Assembly: GCF_018219455.1 (NCBI RefSeq)
Contig: NZ_CP056122.1
Span: 1,364,001-1,428,000 of the forward strand
Length of the DNA stretch: 64,000 nucleotides
Direction: 5' to 3'
DNA from: Moritella sp. 5
GTDB lineage: Bacteria > Pseudomonadota > Gammaproteobacteria > Enterobacterales > Moritellaceae
The notes under the pieces are model-generated. The model searched no databases. It was not told where the DNA came from and saw only the letters and a list, made by a program, of their open reading frames with translations. Both the position numbers and the translations under genes were made by a program. Below, in pieces: positions 54,897 through 64,000 of the stretch (positions within the stretch are counted from its first letter, which is position 1; every line of letters begins with the position of its first letter).

Positions 54897-55304
54897 TTAA
54901 CCAAAGATGAGCTGCCAAATACTTGGCTTACTTTTCTTGTGGTATTCTTTTCTTAAGCTATCAACATCTTCTAATTTAGCTTTCGCAACGGCGAGGTTTT
55001 CGTCTGTTATATCGGCTTGTTGAATGCTGTTCAGTATTGATTCTACTTTATCTAAACCTTGATTTGACATCTCTGCACGGTCAGGTGAAAAGTTATAGCT
55101 CTGTGCTACGGCAAGCATTTTACTCATTTCATCAATGCGAGTAGAAAACTCATTCGCAGATGTTGTTTTCATTGCTTGAGTATACGCTAATCTCATTTGT
55201 TTCATGGTAACTTTAAGATCGATACTGTCTATTTCGGCACTGTTGACCAATGTAGAAAACAATAAGCTGATGATAAGGCTTAGCTGAATAAAACGATTCT
55301 TCAT
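54897..55304 (-). CDS. cybC: Cytochrome b562 family protein
   Basis: This 135-residue periplasmic four-helix protein has a signal peptide cleaved near NSA (residue 23). The haem-ligand pattern of cytochrome b562 is present: a Met in the first helix (LKVTMKQMRLAY, Met34) and the C-terminal His122 in LRKEYHKKSK, mirroring RNAYHQKY of E. coli CybC. The interior has DEMSKMLAVAQ and LDKVESILNSI helices of the right length. The C-terminal 9 residues (SIWQLIFG) extend beyond the usual end. Its electron partner is unknown. Confidence 0.75.
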   Translation of the reverse strand: MKNRFIQLSLIISLLFSTLVNSAEIDSIDLKVTMKQMRLAYTQAMKTTSANEFSTRIDEMSKMLAVAQSYNFSPDRAEMSNQGLDKVESILNSIQQADITDENLAVAKAKLEDVDSLRKEYHKKSKPSIWQLIFG

Positions 55305-55396
55305 GATTTATATCCATAAGTAATAATTAAATGCTGCTGTTAATAACACCGAGAGTATAATAACGAGCGTAATAACAGTCAGGTTTGTATGGGGGG

Positions 55397-55624
55397 TTAA
55401 CCGCGATACATATTTTCGAATGATTTAATTGAGAAACCACGCAGTATTTGGTCACCAATTTTAAGTGTTGGTACGCCTCGACCACCAATAGCGGCTAATT
55501 CTTTACTGCCACGTGGTTCATTTACGCTGCATAAACGGTAAGGTATTTTCTTTTCATCTAGGTAGCGCTTTGCCGTATCGCAATTTGGACACTTCTTTTG
55601 CGTATATAATACGACTCTTTTCAT
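55397..55624 (-). CDS. Small glutaredoxin-like protein
   Basis: This 75-residue thioredoxin-fold protein starts at 55624 (MKRVVLYTQKKCPNCDTAK), where GGGG lies 6 bases upstream; the longer open frame to 55750 has no such site. It has a CPNC active site near residues 12-15, followed by RYLDEKKIPYRLCSVNEPRG and the cis-Pro segment RGVPTLKIGDQILRGF. It is a compact NrdH/GrxA-like reductase. A second Cys at residue 31 is present. Partner unknown. Confidence 0.88.
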   Translation of the reverse strand: MKRVVLYTQKKCPNCDTAKRYLDEKKIPYRLCSVNEPRGSKELAAIGGRGVPTLKIGDQILRGFSIKSFENMYRG

Positions 55625-55882
55625 TTTAGCCCCACAAGGTTGATTATAAAAAGGTACATTATACCAAGCTAACACTGATTCACAATGTATCAATATGAGC
55701 AAATGATTTGAAATACACTTCTTTACAACATGGTGGAAATAATAAAGCAACGATGTGCGGTTTTAACTGTTTAATTTATAAGCGTTATTTTAATGGAATA
55801 TAGATAAGGTAGTGGGTTTAGGTTTCAAGCTTAGGTGCAGGTATACTGTAATTATAAACATGATAATTGAAGATAATAAAGT

Positions 55883-56404
55883 ATGAGTATTATTCTTGGC
55901 ATAGATCCGGGCTCCCGGATCACTGGATACGGTGTGATCCAACATATACACGGTAAGTTCCAATATTTAGGCAGTGGTTGTATTCGTACATCAGGTGATA
56001 CATTACCTGAGCGCTTAAAGCAGATCCATGCGGGAGTCAGTGAAATTATCATTCAATTTCAACCAGATAAATTTGCTATTGAAGATGTGTTCATGGGCAA
56101 AAATGCGGCCTCAGCATTAAAGTTGGGCCAAGCCCGTGGCGCTGCTATTGTCGCTGCGGTGTCGAATGACTTAGAAGTCGGGGAATATACCGCCCGTCAA
56201 ATCAAACAAGCGGTAGTGGGTAACGGTGGTGCTGATAAAGAACAAGTACAGCAAATGGTTGTCAATCTACTTAAACTGCCAGGCACGCCACAAGCCGATG
56301 CTGCTGATGGGCTCGCTGTCGCATTATGTCATGCCCAGAGTTTACGCACCTTGATTAATATGGCTGGTAAAGTCAAAGGTACAGCCCGCGGACGTTATAA
56401 TTAA
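55883..56404 (+). CDS. ruvC: Holliday junction resolvase RuvC
   Basis: This 173-residue dimeric endonuclease cuts four-way DNA junctions. The acidic catalytic residues are in the N-terminal [16 protein letters not shown] (Asp7), [20 protein letters not shown] (Glu), and the C-terminal [16 protein letters not shown] (two Asp). The length is as in E. coli. It is first of ruvC-ruvA-ruvB on the same strand. Confidence 0.98.
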   Translation: MSIILGIDPGSRITGYGVIQHIHGKFQYLGSGCIRTSGDTLPERLKQIHAGVSEIIIQFQPDKFAIEDVFMGKNAASALKLGQARGAAIVAAVSNDLEVGEYTARQIKQAVVGNGGADKEQVQQMVVNLLKLPGTPQADAADGLAVALCHAQSLRTLINMAGKVKGTARGRYN

Positions 56405-56504
56405 CCTATTAAGTGAACCGAAATAATAAATGATCTGGATATTTAACCAGTATTTTATTATCCTTGTGAACATTATATTTTAAAAAAAATGTTGGAAAAT
56501 AATT

Positions 56505-57125
56505 GTGATTGGACGTTTACGTGGCACTCTATTAGAAAAGCAACCACCAGAAATTTTACTTGAAGTGAATGGGGTTGGTTATGAAGTTCAACTGCCGATG
56601 AGCTGCTTTTATGAGCTTGGCGATGCTGATAACGAAGTGATCGTTTACACTCACTTTGTGGTTCGAGAAGATGCACAATTACTCTACGGTTTTAATAATA
56701 AAATGGAACGTTTGATGTTCCGAGAGTTAATTAAAGTGAATGGTGTTGGCCCTAAGCTGGCGTTGGCTATCTTATCGGGTATGACTGCAAATCAATTTGC
56801 ACACTGTGTTGAACATGATGATATTAACAGTTTAATTAAATTACCGGGTGTGGGTAAAAAGACCGCGGAACGTTTATTGGTCGAAATGCGTGACCGTCTA
56901 AAAAATTGGGTGACTCAAGATTTATTTACCCCTGAAGCAGATAAAGCACAATTACAAGGTTATGGTAATACGTCATCGAATGCGATTGAAGAAGCGGAAG
57001 ACGCCTTGGTTGGTTTAGGGTATAAACCTGCGCAAGTAGCGAAGATGATCAAGCAAGTTGCACAGCCAAGTATGAGTTGTGAAGATATCATTCGTCTGTC
57101 ATTACGTGCCACCTTACAGAATTAA
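56505..57125 (+). CDS. ruvA: Holliday junction branch-migration protein RuvA
   Basis: This 206-residue junction-recognition protein forms tetramers. It starts at GTG (56505) with GGAA upstream and reads [18 protein letters not shown]. The N-terminal OB fold (1-63) is followed by two helix-hairpin-helix motifs ([16 protein letters not shown] and [17 protein letters not shown]) and a C-terminal domain that contacts RuvB ([20 protein letters not shown]). The gap from ruvC is 100 bases and to ruvB 17 bases. Confidence 0.98.
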   Translation: MIGRLRGTLLEKQPPEILLEVNGVGYEVQLPMSCFYELGDADNEVIVYTHFVVREDAQLLYGFNNKMERLMFRELIKVNGVGPKLALAILSGMTANQFAHCVEHDDINSLIKLPGVGKKTAERLLVEMRDRLKNWVTQDLFTPEADKAQLQGYGNTSSNAIEEAEDALVGLGYKPAQVAKMIKQVAQPSMSCEDIIRLSLRATLQN

Positions 57126-57142
57126 TTTAGGAAGTTACTTTA

Positions 57143-58150
57143 GTGATTGAAGCTGATCGATTAATTTCTAGCGGTACCGTCCGTGAAGAAGAAGTGATAG
57201 ACCGTGCTATCCGACCAAAAATGTTATCAGATTACCAAGGTCAGGACCATGTACGTAGTCAAATGGAAATTTTTATTGAAGCCAGTAAGCGTCGTGATGA
57301 TGCGCTGGACCATTTATTAATTTTCGGTCCTCCTGGACTCGGAAAAACCACGTTAGCAAATATTGTGGCAAACGAAATGGGGGTGAGTATTAAAACCACC
57401 TCTGGACCAGTGCTCGAGAAAGCAGGTGATCTTGCTGCATTACTGACTAACTTAGAACCCCATGACGTATTATTTATTGACGAAATCCATCGTTTAAACC
57501 CGTCAATTGAAGAAATTTTATATCCTGCAATGGAAGATTACCAATTAGATATTATGATTGGTGAAGGCCCGTCAGCACGCTCGATCAAGCTTGATTTACC
57601 CCCGTTTACGCTTATCGGTGCGACGACTCGAGCTGGTTCACTCACATCACCGTTACGTGATCGTTTTGGTATTGTTCAGCGCCTTGAATTTTATAAGGTT
57701 GAAGATTTACAAGATATCGTATTACGCTCGGCAAATTGCTTAGGGTTGAACATGGATAGTGCGGGTGCGTTAGAAATAGCCAGACGCTCACGTGGTACAC
57801 CTCGTATTGCTAATCGCTTATTACGCCGTGTACGTGATTATGCAGAAGTAAAACACAATGGTGATATTGATGCCGAAATCTCGTCTGCGGCGTTAAGCAT
57901 GTTAGATGTTGATACTTGTGGATTCGACTACATGGACCGTAAGTTACTTATTGCCATTGTCGATACTTTCTCAGGCGGTCCTGTTGGCTTAGATAACGTT
58001 GCTGCGGCTATTGGTGAAGAGCGCGAAACCATTGAAGACGTACTTGAACCATATCTTATACAGCAAGGATTTTTACAGCGAACTCCGCGTGGACGTATTG
58101 CGACACCACGTGCTTATCTGCATTTAGGCTTTGATTATCCAGAAAAATAA
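57143..58150 (+). CDS. ruvB: Holliday junction branch-migration ATPase RuvB
   Basis: This 335-residue AAA+ motor drives branch migration with RuvA. It starts at GTG (57143) with AGGAAG upstream. The Walker A is [15 protein letters not shown], the Walker [10 protein letters not shown], sensor 1 is in [20 protein letters not shown] and sensor 2 in [16 protein letters not shown]. The winged-helix C-terminus ends [19 protein letters not shown]. Length and motifs match E. coli RuvB. Confidence 0.98.
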   Translation: MIEADRLISSGTVREEEVIDRAIRPKMLSDYQGQDHVRSQMEIFIEASKRRDDALDHLLIFGPPGLGKTTLANIVANEMGVSIKTTSGPVLEKAGDLAALLTNLEPHDVLFIDEIHRLNPSIEEILYPAMEDYQLDIMIGEGPSARSIKLDLPPFTLIGATTRAGSLTSPLRDRFGIVQRLEFYKVEDLQDIVLRSANCLGLNMDSAGALEIARRSRGTPRIANRLLRRVRDYAEVKHNGDIDAEISSAALSMLDVDTCGFDYMDRKLLIAIVDTFSGGPVGLDNVAAAIGEERETIEDVLEPYLIQQGFLQRTPRGRIATPRAYLHLGFDYPEK

Positions 58151-58214
58151 CGGCTGAAATGTATTCTTCACATTAAATCAATTTCATATCTTATTTTTGT
58201 CAGGTATATTATTG

Positions 58215-58254
58215 AACTTATAGCGCTAAGCCTTAGATTGTAGCGTTATAAGTT
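58215..58254 (+). terminator. Long stem-loop between ruvB and the ybgC remnant
   Basis: AACTTATAGCGCTA (58215-58228) pairs with TAGCGTTATAAGTT (58241-58254) over 14 bp with one G-T pair and a 12-base loop. There is no T run, so it may be a weak or rho-assisted terminator, or a processing signal before the tol operon. Confidence 0.55.
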
Positions 58255-58263
58255 AGAGTAATA

Positions 58264-58606
58264 GTGTTTAAAGATGTGGGTTTTAGAATAGCGCAAAATG
58301 ATATAGTAGAAAGTGCATTCAACGTGTGTGTTTATTTTGAAAATACAGATACTGATAGTCTTTGTCGTACGTAAAATAGACATCGATTACCGTTATCCGG
58401 CATTTCTTGATGATTTATTAATTATAAAGTCACAAATTAAGGAACTAAAACGCGCATCGTTGGTCTTTTCTCTGTGTATCTATCATGAAAATGGTAAGTT
58501 ACTGTCAGAATTAACCGTCAAAGTGGCATGCATTCAATTATCACATAAGAAACCGTGTGCGATGTCTACAGAAATTATAAGGAAACTAACCAGTGGAAGC
58601 TGCTGA
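58264..58606 (+). pseudogene. ybgC: ybgC, broken by internal deletion and frameshift
   Basis: YbgC is the hotdog thioesterase normally encoded at the head of the tol-pal operon. Here the first frame (GTG at 58264) reads ...AFNVCVYFENTDTD, equivalent to VRVYYEDTDAG, then stops at 58374. The rest is in another frame from about 58358: VFVVRKIDIDYRYPAFLDD, LKRASLVFSL and STEIIRKL, matching FVVRKMTVEYYAPARLDD onward in E. coli. About 39 residues, including the GGVVYHASYVAFYERARTE block, are missing at the junction. The tail overlaps the tolQ start by 14 bases, as an intact gene would. The protein cannot be functional as a thioesterase. Confidence 0.8.
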
Positions 58607-59285
58607 TATTTCATTTTTTGAACTTTTTTGGGAAGCTAGCCTATTGGTAAAAGCAGTGATGTTATTACTGCTTTCCATGTCCGTAGCATCATGGGCAATG
58701 ATTCTTCATCGCTCAAAAGCATTGAAGCAAGCCAATGAAGCGTCGAAACGATTTGAAGATAGATTTTGGTCTGGTATCGATTTATCTAAATTGTATAAAG
58801 AAAGCGAATCGCGAAAGAATAATATTCAGGGTATGGAGTTAATTTTCCACTCTGGTTTTAAAGAATATGTGCGCATTCATAATACTGTTCAAGAAAATAC
58901 CGATGCGATCATGGATGGCAGTTATCGTACGATGCGGGTTGCTTTATCCCGTGAAATTGACGACCTTGAAACTAACTTAAATAATCTCGCTACAATAGGC
59001 TCAATTAGTCCTTATATCGGTCTGTTCGGTACGGTTTGGGGGATTATGAGTTCATTTATTGCATTAGGCGCTGTGCAGCAAGCAACATTGGCGATGGTTG
59101 CACCGGGTATTGCCGAAGCGTTGATTGCAACTGCGATGGGTCTGTTCGCAGCGATTCCAGCTGTTATTGCCTATAATCGATTTTCTGATCAAGTGATGAA
59201 AATTGAAAATAATTACGCTAATTTCATGGAAGAGTTTTCGAGTATTTTACATCGCCAGACTTTGGCTAAAAAAACACAGGATTAA
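58593..59285 (+). CDS. tolQ: Tol-Pal system protein TolQ
   Basis: This 230-residue inner-membrane protein, with TolR, forms the proton-driven motor of the Tol-Pal envelope system. It starts at GTG (58593), with AGGA about 9 bases upstream. Three helices are visible: about 15-38 ([20 protein letters not shown]), 135-160 ([20 protein letters not shown], with conserved GLFGTV) and 170-195 ([20 protein letters not shown]). The length equals the family. It lies 3 bases before tolR. Confidence 0.97.
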   Translation: MEAADISFFELFWEASLLVKAVMLLLLSMSVASWAMILHRSKALKQANEASKRFEDRFWSGIDLSKLYKESESRKNNIQGMELIFHSGFKEYVRIHNTVQENTDAIMDGSYRTMRVALSREIDDLETNLNNLATIGSISPYIGLFGTVWGIMSSFIALGAVQQATLAMVAPGIAEALIATAMGLFAAIPAVIAYNRFSDQVMKIENNYANFMEEFSSILHRQTLAKKTQD

Positions 59286-59288
59286 GCG

Positions 59289-59714
59289 ATGCAGCCTTAT
59301 CAACGTAAGCGCAGACGACCTGTAGCGGAAATTAACGTAGTACCGTATATCGATGTCATGTTGGTGCTACTTATTATTTTTATGGTGACAGCCCCGTTAG
59401 TGACTCAAGGTGTGCTTGTGGATCTACCACAAGCACAAGCCGAAGCGTTATCACAAGACAGTAAGCCACCCATTGTCGCTTCTGTTGATAAAGACGGTTT
59501 ATATTATCTTGATGTGGGGGATGGTGATAAGTCACCAATGTCGCCCGATGATTTAGCGACGTTAGTTGCCGCTCATTTAAAATTACAGCCGGACACACCT
59601 GTTGTCGTTAAAGGTGATGGCTCTGTGGCGTATGCACAAGTGATCCGTTTAATGGTGGTGTTACAACAGGCTGGCGCACCTTCTGTTGGATTAATGACAG
59701 ATCCAGTCGAGTAG
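59289..59714 (+). CDS. tolR: Tol-Pal system protein TolR
   Basis: This 141-residue protein has one transmembrane helix with the proton-path Asp in EINVVPYIDVMLVLLIIFMV, and a periplasmic domain (40-141) with VDKDGLYYLDVG and VKGDGSVAYAQVIRLMVVL. It resembles ExbD. It couples TolQ to TolA. Confidence 0.97.
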   Translation: MQPYQRKRRRPVAEINVVPYIDVMLVLLIIFMVTAPLVTQGVLVDLPQAQAEALSQDSKPPIVASVDKDGLYYLDVGDGDKSPMSPDDLATLVAAHLKLQPDTPVVVKGDGSVAYAQVIRLMVVLQQAGAPSVGLMTDPVE

Positions 59715-59763
59715 CGTAAGTAATTAAGAGTAGTTAAGAGTTAAGGGTAGGGTATAAATAAAG

Positions 59764-60861
59764 ATGAAGGATAATCAGTCTAAGTACTCTGTGGCTATTA
59801 TTATTTCGGTCGCACTGCATGTTGTACTTCTCGTGTTACTGGGTCTAAATGCAACCTCGACACCATTAAAACAACAGGCAAAGCCAAAAGTGCAAGCTAT
59901 TCAAGCTGTCGTTGTAAGTGAGCAAGCGATAAAGCAACATGCTGACCGGATTAAACGTGCCGAGCAAGAAAAACGCAGAAAAGAACAACTACGTGTGCAG
60001 CAAGCCGAAGACCGTATTAAAAAGCTTAATGAAGAACGTCGACAAAAAGAAGCTGCAATTGTAAAAGCAAAAAATGATCAGCGAAAAGCGGAACAAGCAG
60101 CAAGACAAGCAGAGACCAAGCGCGCCGAAAAAGAAGTTGAACGTAAACGAGCTGAAGTTGCTGCGCTTAAAGCTGAGAAACAACGTTTGAAGAAAGTTGA
60201 AGAACGTAAACGTGCCGAAGCTGCAACGAAGAAAGCAGAGCAACAACGTGCTAAGAAAGAGTTAGAGCGTAAAAAGTCTGAACAAGCCGCTGCCGCCGCG
60301 GATAAAAAACGCAAAGTAGCCGAAGAAAAAGAACGTAAACGTCAGGCTGCTGTTGTAGCCGAGAAGAAACGTAAAAAAGCAGAAGAAGCCAAGCTTAAAG
60401 CTGAACAAGAACGTAAGCGTGTCGCAGAACAAAAACGTAAAGCGGCAGAAAAAGAGCGTCAGCGTTTAGCTAAAATCGAACGAGACAGGCAAGAGCGCTT
60501 GATGCAAGAGCAGATCGAAGCTGAATTTGCATCTGAGTTAGATAGTGAAATACAACAACTCGATGCAGTACGTCAGCAAGAAGTATTAAGTGAAGTTGAT
60601 AAATATACAGCGCGAATTAAAAATTCGATCCAACGCAATATGTTAACCAGTGATACGATGAAAGGTAAGTCTTGTTTATTGAAAATTATTTTATCTAATT
60701 CTGGTTTGGTATTAAGTGTTACAAGTGGTGGTGGAGACTCTGCTGTGTGTAGAGCTGGGGTTAGTGCCGTGAATAAGGCTGGTTCGCTGCCGATGTCACC
60801 GGATCCAGATGTTGCGAAAGAACTTAAAAAAATTAATTTGATTTTTAAACCAGAGATTTAA
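59764..60861 (+). CDS. tolA: Tol-Pal system protein TolA
   Basis: This 365-residue protein has an inner-membrane helix (residues 9-28, [20 protein letters not shown]), a very long Lys/Ala/Glu/Arg coiled helix (about 35-260) that spans the periplasm, and a C-terminal globular domain (about 270-365) with [18 protein letters not shown] and [18 protein letters not shown]. It contacts TolB and Pal at the outer membrane. The coiled region is repetitive at the DNA level. It follows tolR after 49 bases. Confidence 0.96.
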   Translation: MKDNQSKYSVAIIISVALHVVLLVLLGLNATSTPLKQQAKPKVQAIQAVVVSEQAIKQHADRIKRAEQEKRRKEQLRVQQAEDRIKKLNEERRQKEAAIVKAKNDQRKAEQAARQAETKRAEKEVERKRAEVAALKAEKQRLKKVEERKRAEAATKKAEQQRAKKELERKKSEQAAAAADKKRKVAEEKERKRQAAVVAEKKRKKAEEAKLKAEQERKRVAEQKRKAAEKERQRLAKIERDRQERLMQEQIEAEFASELDSEIQQLDAVRQQEVLSEVDKYTARIKNSIQRNMLTSDTMKGKSCLLKIILSNSGLVLSVTSGGGDSAVCRAGVSAVNKAGSLPMSPDPDVAKELKKINLIFKPEI

Positions 60862-60862
60862 T

Positions 60863-62233
60863 ATGAGTATAACCAAACGATTTTTATCTTTCTTTATTGT
60901 GTGTCTCATGCAGATACAAATCGCGCATGCGGCATTAGAAATTGTCATTACAGAAGGCACAAACAGTGCCAGACCTGTCGCCGTCGTTCCGTTTAAGTGG
61001 TTAGGTGCACAGCCTAAACCAAAAGGCATGACTGATTTCGCTAGTATTATCGCGGATGATTTACGTAATAGTGGTCGTTTTTCTCCACTGGAACGCCGCT
61101 TAATGCCACAAACACCAGCAACAGAAAGTGCCGTTGATTATGCAGCCTGGAAAGAAACAGGTGTCGAAGCAATAGTAATAGGTACAATAAAACCACTACA
61201 AGATGGCCGTTTACAGATCCATTTCCAACTTATTAATGTGTTATCTGGTTTTAAAAATCAAACGCCACAAAAAATTGATGATCAGTTAGTTAAAAATACC
61301 GATCATATTAAGCTTAATTTGAAAGGTAATTTCTCGACTCGTCGTCCTCGTCATATCTCACATCGTTTAAGCGATTATATTTTTGAAAGTCTGACTGGTA
61401 CCCGTGGCGCATTCTTAACGCGTATTGCTTATGTCGCTATTAATTATGATGATAAATATCCATTTAAATTATTAATTTCTGACTATGATGGCATGAATCA
61501 ACATATATTATTCCGCTCAAAAGAACCTGTTATGTCACCGTCGTGGGACCCTACGGGTAAAAAACTGGCTTATATGAGTATGGAAGACAAAAAACATGAA
61601 ATCTGGATTTATGATCTGGTTACACAGAAACGTGAGCTAATCAAACCGTATAAAGGGAGTAATATTTTCCCGGTCTTTTCACCTGATGGCTCGAAATTGT
61701 CGATGATATTGTCTAAATCTGGGCAAGCAGATGTATATTCTTACGATTTGAAAACCAAAAACTTGGAAAGGTTGACGAAAAATCGTGGTATTGATACCGA
61801 AGCAACCTGGACGCCTGATGGTAAGTCGATTGTTTTCACCTCAGAACGTGGCGGGCGTCCGCAAATTTATCAGGTTAATTTAGCAAGTAAGAAAATTAAA
61901 CGACTTACCTTTGAAGGCAACGCAAACTTAAATCCTTCAATTACTCCAGATGGTAAAAATTTAGTGATGGTTAGTTTGCAAAAAGGTAAGTATAGTGTAA
62001 CGAAGCAGGATTTGTCAGATGGATATGTTCAAAAACTGACTAACGGTCGTCTTGATAAGTCGCCAAGCATTGCGCCTAATGGCAGCATGGTTATTTACAG
62101 CACGGTTGTTAAGGGAAAACAGGTATTATCGTTAGTCTCAATGGATGGGCGCTTTAAAGCGGTTTTACCAGCAAGTGATGGAGAAGTAAAATCACCAGCG
62201 TGGTCACCTTTCTTGACATCTAAGAAGAATTAA
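60863..62233 (+). CDS. tolB: Tol-Pal system protein TolB
   Basis: This 456-residue periplasmic protein has a signal peptide ending near AHA (residue 21), an N-terminal alpha/beta domain (to about 165) with VPFKWLG and [14 protein letters not shown], and a six-bladed beta propeller with repeats such as [49 protein letters not shown] and [14 protein letters not shown]. It binds Pal and TolA. It begins one base after the tolA stop. Confidence 0.97.
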   Translation: MSITKRFLSFFIVCLMQIQIAHAALEIVITEGTNSARPVAVVPFKWLGAQPKPKGMTDFASIIADDLRNSGRFSPLERRLMPQTPATESAVDYAAWKETGVEAIVIGTIKPLQDGRLQIHFQLINVLSGFKNQTPQKIDDQLVKNTDHIKLNLKGNFSTRRPRHISHRLSDYIFESLTGTRGAFLTRIAYVAINYDDKYPFKLLISDYDGMNQHILFRSKEPVMSPSWDPTGKKLAYMSMEDKKHEIWIYDLVTQKRELIKPYKGSNIFPVFSPDGSKLSMILSKSGQADVYSYDLKTKNLERLTKNRGIDTEATWTPDGKSIVFTSERGGRPQIYQVNLASKKIKRLTFEGNANLNPSITPDGKNLVMVSLQKGKYSVTKQDLSDGYVQKLTNGRLDKSPSIAPNGSMVIYSTVVKGKQVLSLVSMDGRFKAVLPASDGEVKSPAWSPFLTSKKN

Positions 62234-62253
62234 TTATTGATAGGAAAATGAAA

Positions 62254-62832
62254 ATGCAACTAAATAAAATCTTAAAAAGTTTAGTAATTGCGTTACCAAT
62301 GCTGACATTGGCTGCATGTAGCTCAACAACGGATACAACTGCAAATGATGCAGTTGAAAGTTCTGCACAACAAACAACAAATGACTCAACGACTAATGCT
62401 GAATCAGATCCAACTGTTGTTAGTGGTAGTGATACTGACATCAGTATTGACCCAGTTGAAAATTTAACACCTGAAGAAGTTAAAAAACAAGTAATTGACG
62501 AGCTACGTAAACGCCACGTTGTTTACTTTGGTTTTGATCAACAAGCCGTTACTGCAGAGTACGGTGAGTTATTACAAGATCATGCTAATTTCTTAATTGA
62601 TAACCCTGAAGTTAAAGTGTTAGTTGAAGGTCATGCCGATGAGCGTGGTACGCCAGGTTACAACATTGCACTAGGCGATCGCCGTGCTGATGCTGTGGTT
62701 AAATACCTAACTAACTTAGGTGTTGCTTCAAGCCAAATCTCGACAGTTAGTTATGGTGAAGAGAAGCCTGTAGATACTTCTCATACTCAAGCTGCATTCT
62801 CTAAAAATCGACGTGCAGTGCTAGTTTACTAA
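62254..62832 (+). CDS. pal: Peptidoglycan-associated lipoprotein Pal
   Basis: This 192-residue outer-membrane lipoprotein has lipobox LAAC. The start at 62254 is preferred since AGGA lies 8 bases upstream; the ATG at 62248 is only 2 bases away from it. A Thr/Asp/Ser-rich linker (about 20-75) is followed by an OmpA-like domain with VVYFGFDQQAVTAEYGELLQ, VLVEGHADERGTPGYNIALG and RRADAVVKYLTNLGV, which bind diaminopimelate. The linker is longer than in E. coli. Confidence 0.96.
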   Translation: MQLNKILKSLVIALPMLTLAACSSTTDTTANDAVESSAQQTTNDSTTNAESDPTVVSGSDTDISIDPVENLTPEEVKKQVIDELRKRHVVYFGFDQQAVTAEYGELLQDHANFLIDNPEVKVLVEGHADERGTPGYNIALGDRRADAVVKYLTNLGVASSQISTVSYGEEKPVDTSHTQAAFSKNRRAVLVY

Positions 62833-62844
62833 GGATTAGTCACC

Positions 62845-63630
62845 TTGATTCGAATTAATACTAAAACGGCCATGATCATGGCCGTTCTTTATAGTGGTTT
62901 CGGGCATGCCGCACCAGCAACAGTATTTGATGTAAATGCAAGTACTGAACCGATGGTAACTAAAAAACAGACTCGTTCTGTTGAGCAACGCTTGACCCGT
63001 ATAGAGAATATCCTCCACGCTCGAACGAGAGCACAATTAGAAACCCAGCAAAGACTTGATCAATTATCAATTGAATTAATGAATTTACAGGGTGCTATCG
63101 AAGAAAGCGAACTAGAACAAGGCAAAATTACGCAACGTCAACGTGATATTCTCAATGATATTGAGCGTATTCGTACCACTCTCGTCGCAAAACCTGTCGT
63201 TCCTGCTGCAATTGATGCAAATATTCTAAATGCAACAAATCAGCCGGTAAATTTGACTGGTAAAGATGCTTATAACTACGCGATCAAATTAATCAAAAAT
63301 GAACGTAAATACGATGAAGCAATTCCTGCGTTACAAAGTTTCATTTCTACGTATCCAGAATCTGAGTTAGCCGCTAATGCACATTATTGGTTAGGTCTGC
63401 TTTTACGTAAAGATAATAAGAATGATGATGCTAAAGCTGAATTTGAGACGATCGTAACTAAGTATCCTACGTCAAATAAACGAGCAGACTCTTTACAAAA
63501 ACTTGGTCAACTCGCTAAGCTATCTGGCTCTAAAAGTGAAGCGAAGCGTTATTTTGAACTCGTGATTAAAGATTATCCAAATGATGCTGTTGCTAAGCTA
63601 GCAAAAAAAGAGCTAGCAGCACTGAAGTAA
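62845..63630 (+). CDS. cpoB: Cell division coordinator CpoB (YbgF)
   Basis: This 261-residue periplasmic protein links Tol-Pal to cell-wall synthesis at division. It starts at TTG (62845) with AAGGA about 9 bases upstream; the first ATG (62872) would shorten the signal peptide, which ends near GHAA. The N-terminal trimeric coiled coil (about 40-100, SVEQRLTRIENILHARTRAQ onward) is followed by three TPR units with DAYNYAIKLIKNERKYDEAI, ANAHYWLGLLLRKDNKNDDA and ADSLQKLGQLAKLSGSKSEA. Last gene of the tol operon. Confidence 0.95.
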   Translation: MIRINTKTAMIMAVLYSGFGHAAPATVFDVNASTEPMVTKKQTRSVEQRLTRIENILHARTRAQLETQQRLDQLSIELMNLQGAIEESELEQGKITQRQRDILNDIERIRTTLVAKPVVPAAIDANILNATNQPVNLTGKDAYNYAIKLIKNERKYDEAIPALQSFISTYPESELAANAHYWLGLLLRKDNKNDDAKAEFETIVTKYPTSNKRADSLQKLGQLAKLSGSKSEAKRYFELVIKDYPNDAVAKLAKKELAALK

Positions 63631-63853
63631 TATTTTAAGATTGATCAACATTAACGAACTATTGGTTTGTGCTATTTGTCATCTTATTGGCGTTAAACTG
63701 AACGGAATTCAGGGTTTTATCATTGAATTGTGATTCTGAGCAGATTTTACTTGCAGAGTTTTCTGAAAAAAGTATTATAGCCGCCATCGAGACAGGGGTT
63801 AGCGAAAACAACGTAAGTCGTTTAGTTAATTGATATCTTGATTATAGAATTGT
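63631..63853. other. Intergenic region before the tRNA genes
   Basis: About 220 bases. It contains no clear terminator for the tol operon. A TATAGA near 63844 is a possible -10 for the tRNA unit. A 43-codon frame ending SENNVSRLVN (to about 63832) has no start signal and no recognised homologue. Confidence 0.4.
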
Positions 63854-63930
<77 letters not shown>

Positions 63931-63959
63931 TTTCTATTACCAATTAATTTGGTATATGT

Positions 63960-64000
63960 GGGTCCTTAGCTCAGTTGGGAGAGCATCGCCCTTACAAGGC
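63960..64000 (+). tRNA. tRNA-Val (anticodon TAC), 5' part, cut by the window end
   Basis: GGGTCCTTAGCTCAGTTGGG begins a tRNA with a 7-base acceptor strand, a normal D arm and an anticodon loop CTTACAA, giving anticodon TAC (Val). The 3' half lies outside the window. tRNAs after the tol-pal operon are also found in E. coli. Confidence 0.9.

Noticed and set aside
58313-58606. Independent 97-residue gene upstream of tolQ
   Set aside because: Its residues from VFVVRK onward match the YbgC C-terminus and its first 15 codons overlap the ybgC N-terminal frame, so it is part of a broken ybgC.
59900-60540. Cys- and Phe-rich minus-strand frames inside tolA
   Set aside because: These are shadows of the Lys/Ala/Glu codon repeats of TolA.
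63700-63832. Open frame ending SENNVSRLVN before the tRNA genes
   Set aside because: No start signal and no recognised family; it could be chance or a decayed gene.

Overview
The window looks like about 64 kb of chromosome from a marine gammaproteobacterium related to Vibrio, Shewanella, Psychromonas and Moritella. The evidence is moderate-to-low GC, complete ruvCAB and tolQRAB-pal-cpoB loci, cmoAB, a Cra-fruBKA locus, adhE, and families typical of these groups (DUF2860, DUF2750, YfcZ/YiiS, DUF1315). Moritella is my best genus guess from the overall flavour, but this is not proven. There is no prophage, insertion sequence, CRISPR array or integron. The interest lies in small conserved gene systems, regulatory sites and several decayed genes.

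Layout, left to right. 0-0.5 kb: the start of a leftward ABC-transporter ATPase gene, preceded by a coupled 51-residue membrane peptide and two inverted Zur-like boxes. 0.5-11.4 kb: an MmcQ/YjbR protein, a secreted beta-helix protein, a GST-curA oxidoreductase pair behind two TetR-type operators, two DUF1566 proteins, an outer-membrane protein, a Kef-type K+/H+ antiporter with its flavoprotein partner, and a DUF2860 outer-membrane protein. 11.5-16.2 kb, all leftward: gamma-glutamyltransferase, a thioesterase, a DeoR-type regulator and a degenerate HD-GYP protein. 16.5-18 kb: a Fur-boxed, class-2-like dihydroorotate dehydrogenase with an unusual Cys base, plus a DUF1315 protein. 18-22 kb: adhE behind an FNR-type promoter, ferritin, and a YfcZ-like protein.

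22.1-26.6 kb: an ATP-grasp ligase, an inactive transglutaminase/7TM protein and a retropepsin-like lipoprotein form one operon, and a second copy of the protease-like lipoprotein lies upstream. 26.6-34 kb: cmoB, cmoA, aspS, a Lon-like protease and a DnaQ-type exonuclease. 34-39.4 kb: a two-component system, an AbgT transporter remnant and a fatty acid cis/trans isomerase. 39.5-43.8 kb: a lipoprotein, a DUF350 membrane protein, a membrane-bound aminopropyltransferase and a short AdoMet decarboxylase. This compact polyamine-type system is the best candidate here for something poorly described.

43.8-50.7 kb: yfcA, a LysR regulator, and cra divergent from fruBKA with Cra operators between them. 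50.8-55.6 kb: psiE, an M15 peptidase, RNase H, a lipoprotein hydrolase, a DUF2750 protein, a cytochrome b562 and a small glutaredoxin. 55.9-64 kb: ruvC, ruvA, ruvB, a broken ybgC, the Tol-Pal operon, then tRNA-fMet and the start of tRNA-Val.

Three decayed genes (a GGDEF tail, an AbgT tail, and ybgC with an internal deletion) point to ongoing gene loss. Most transcription units are bounded by readable stem-loop terminators. Iron, zinc, oxygen and sugar control can each be read from a recognisable operator (Fur, Zur, FNR, Cra).
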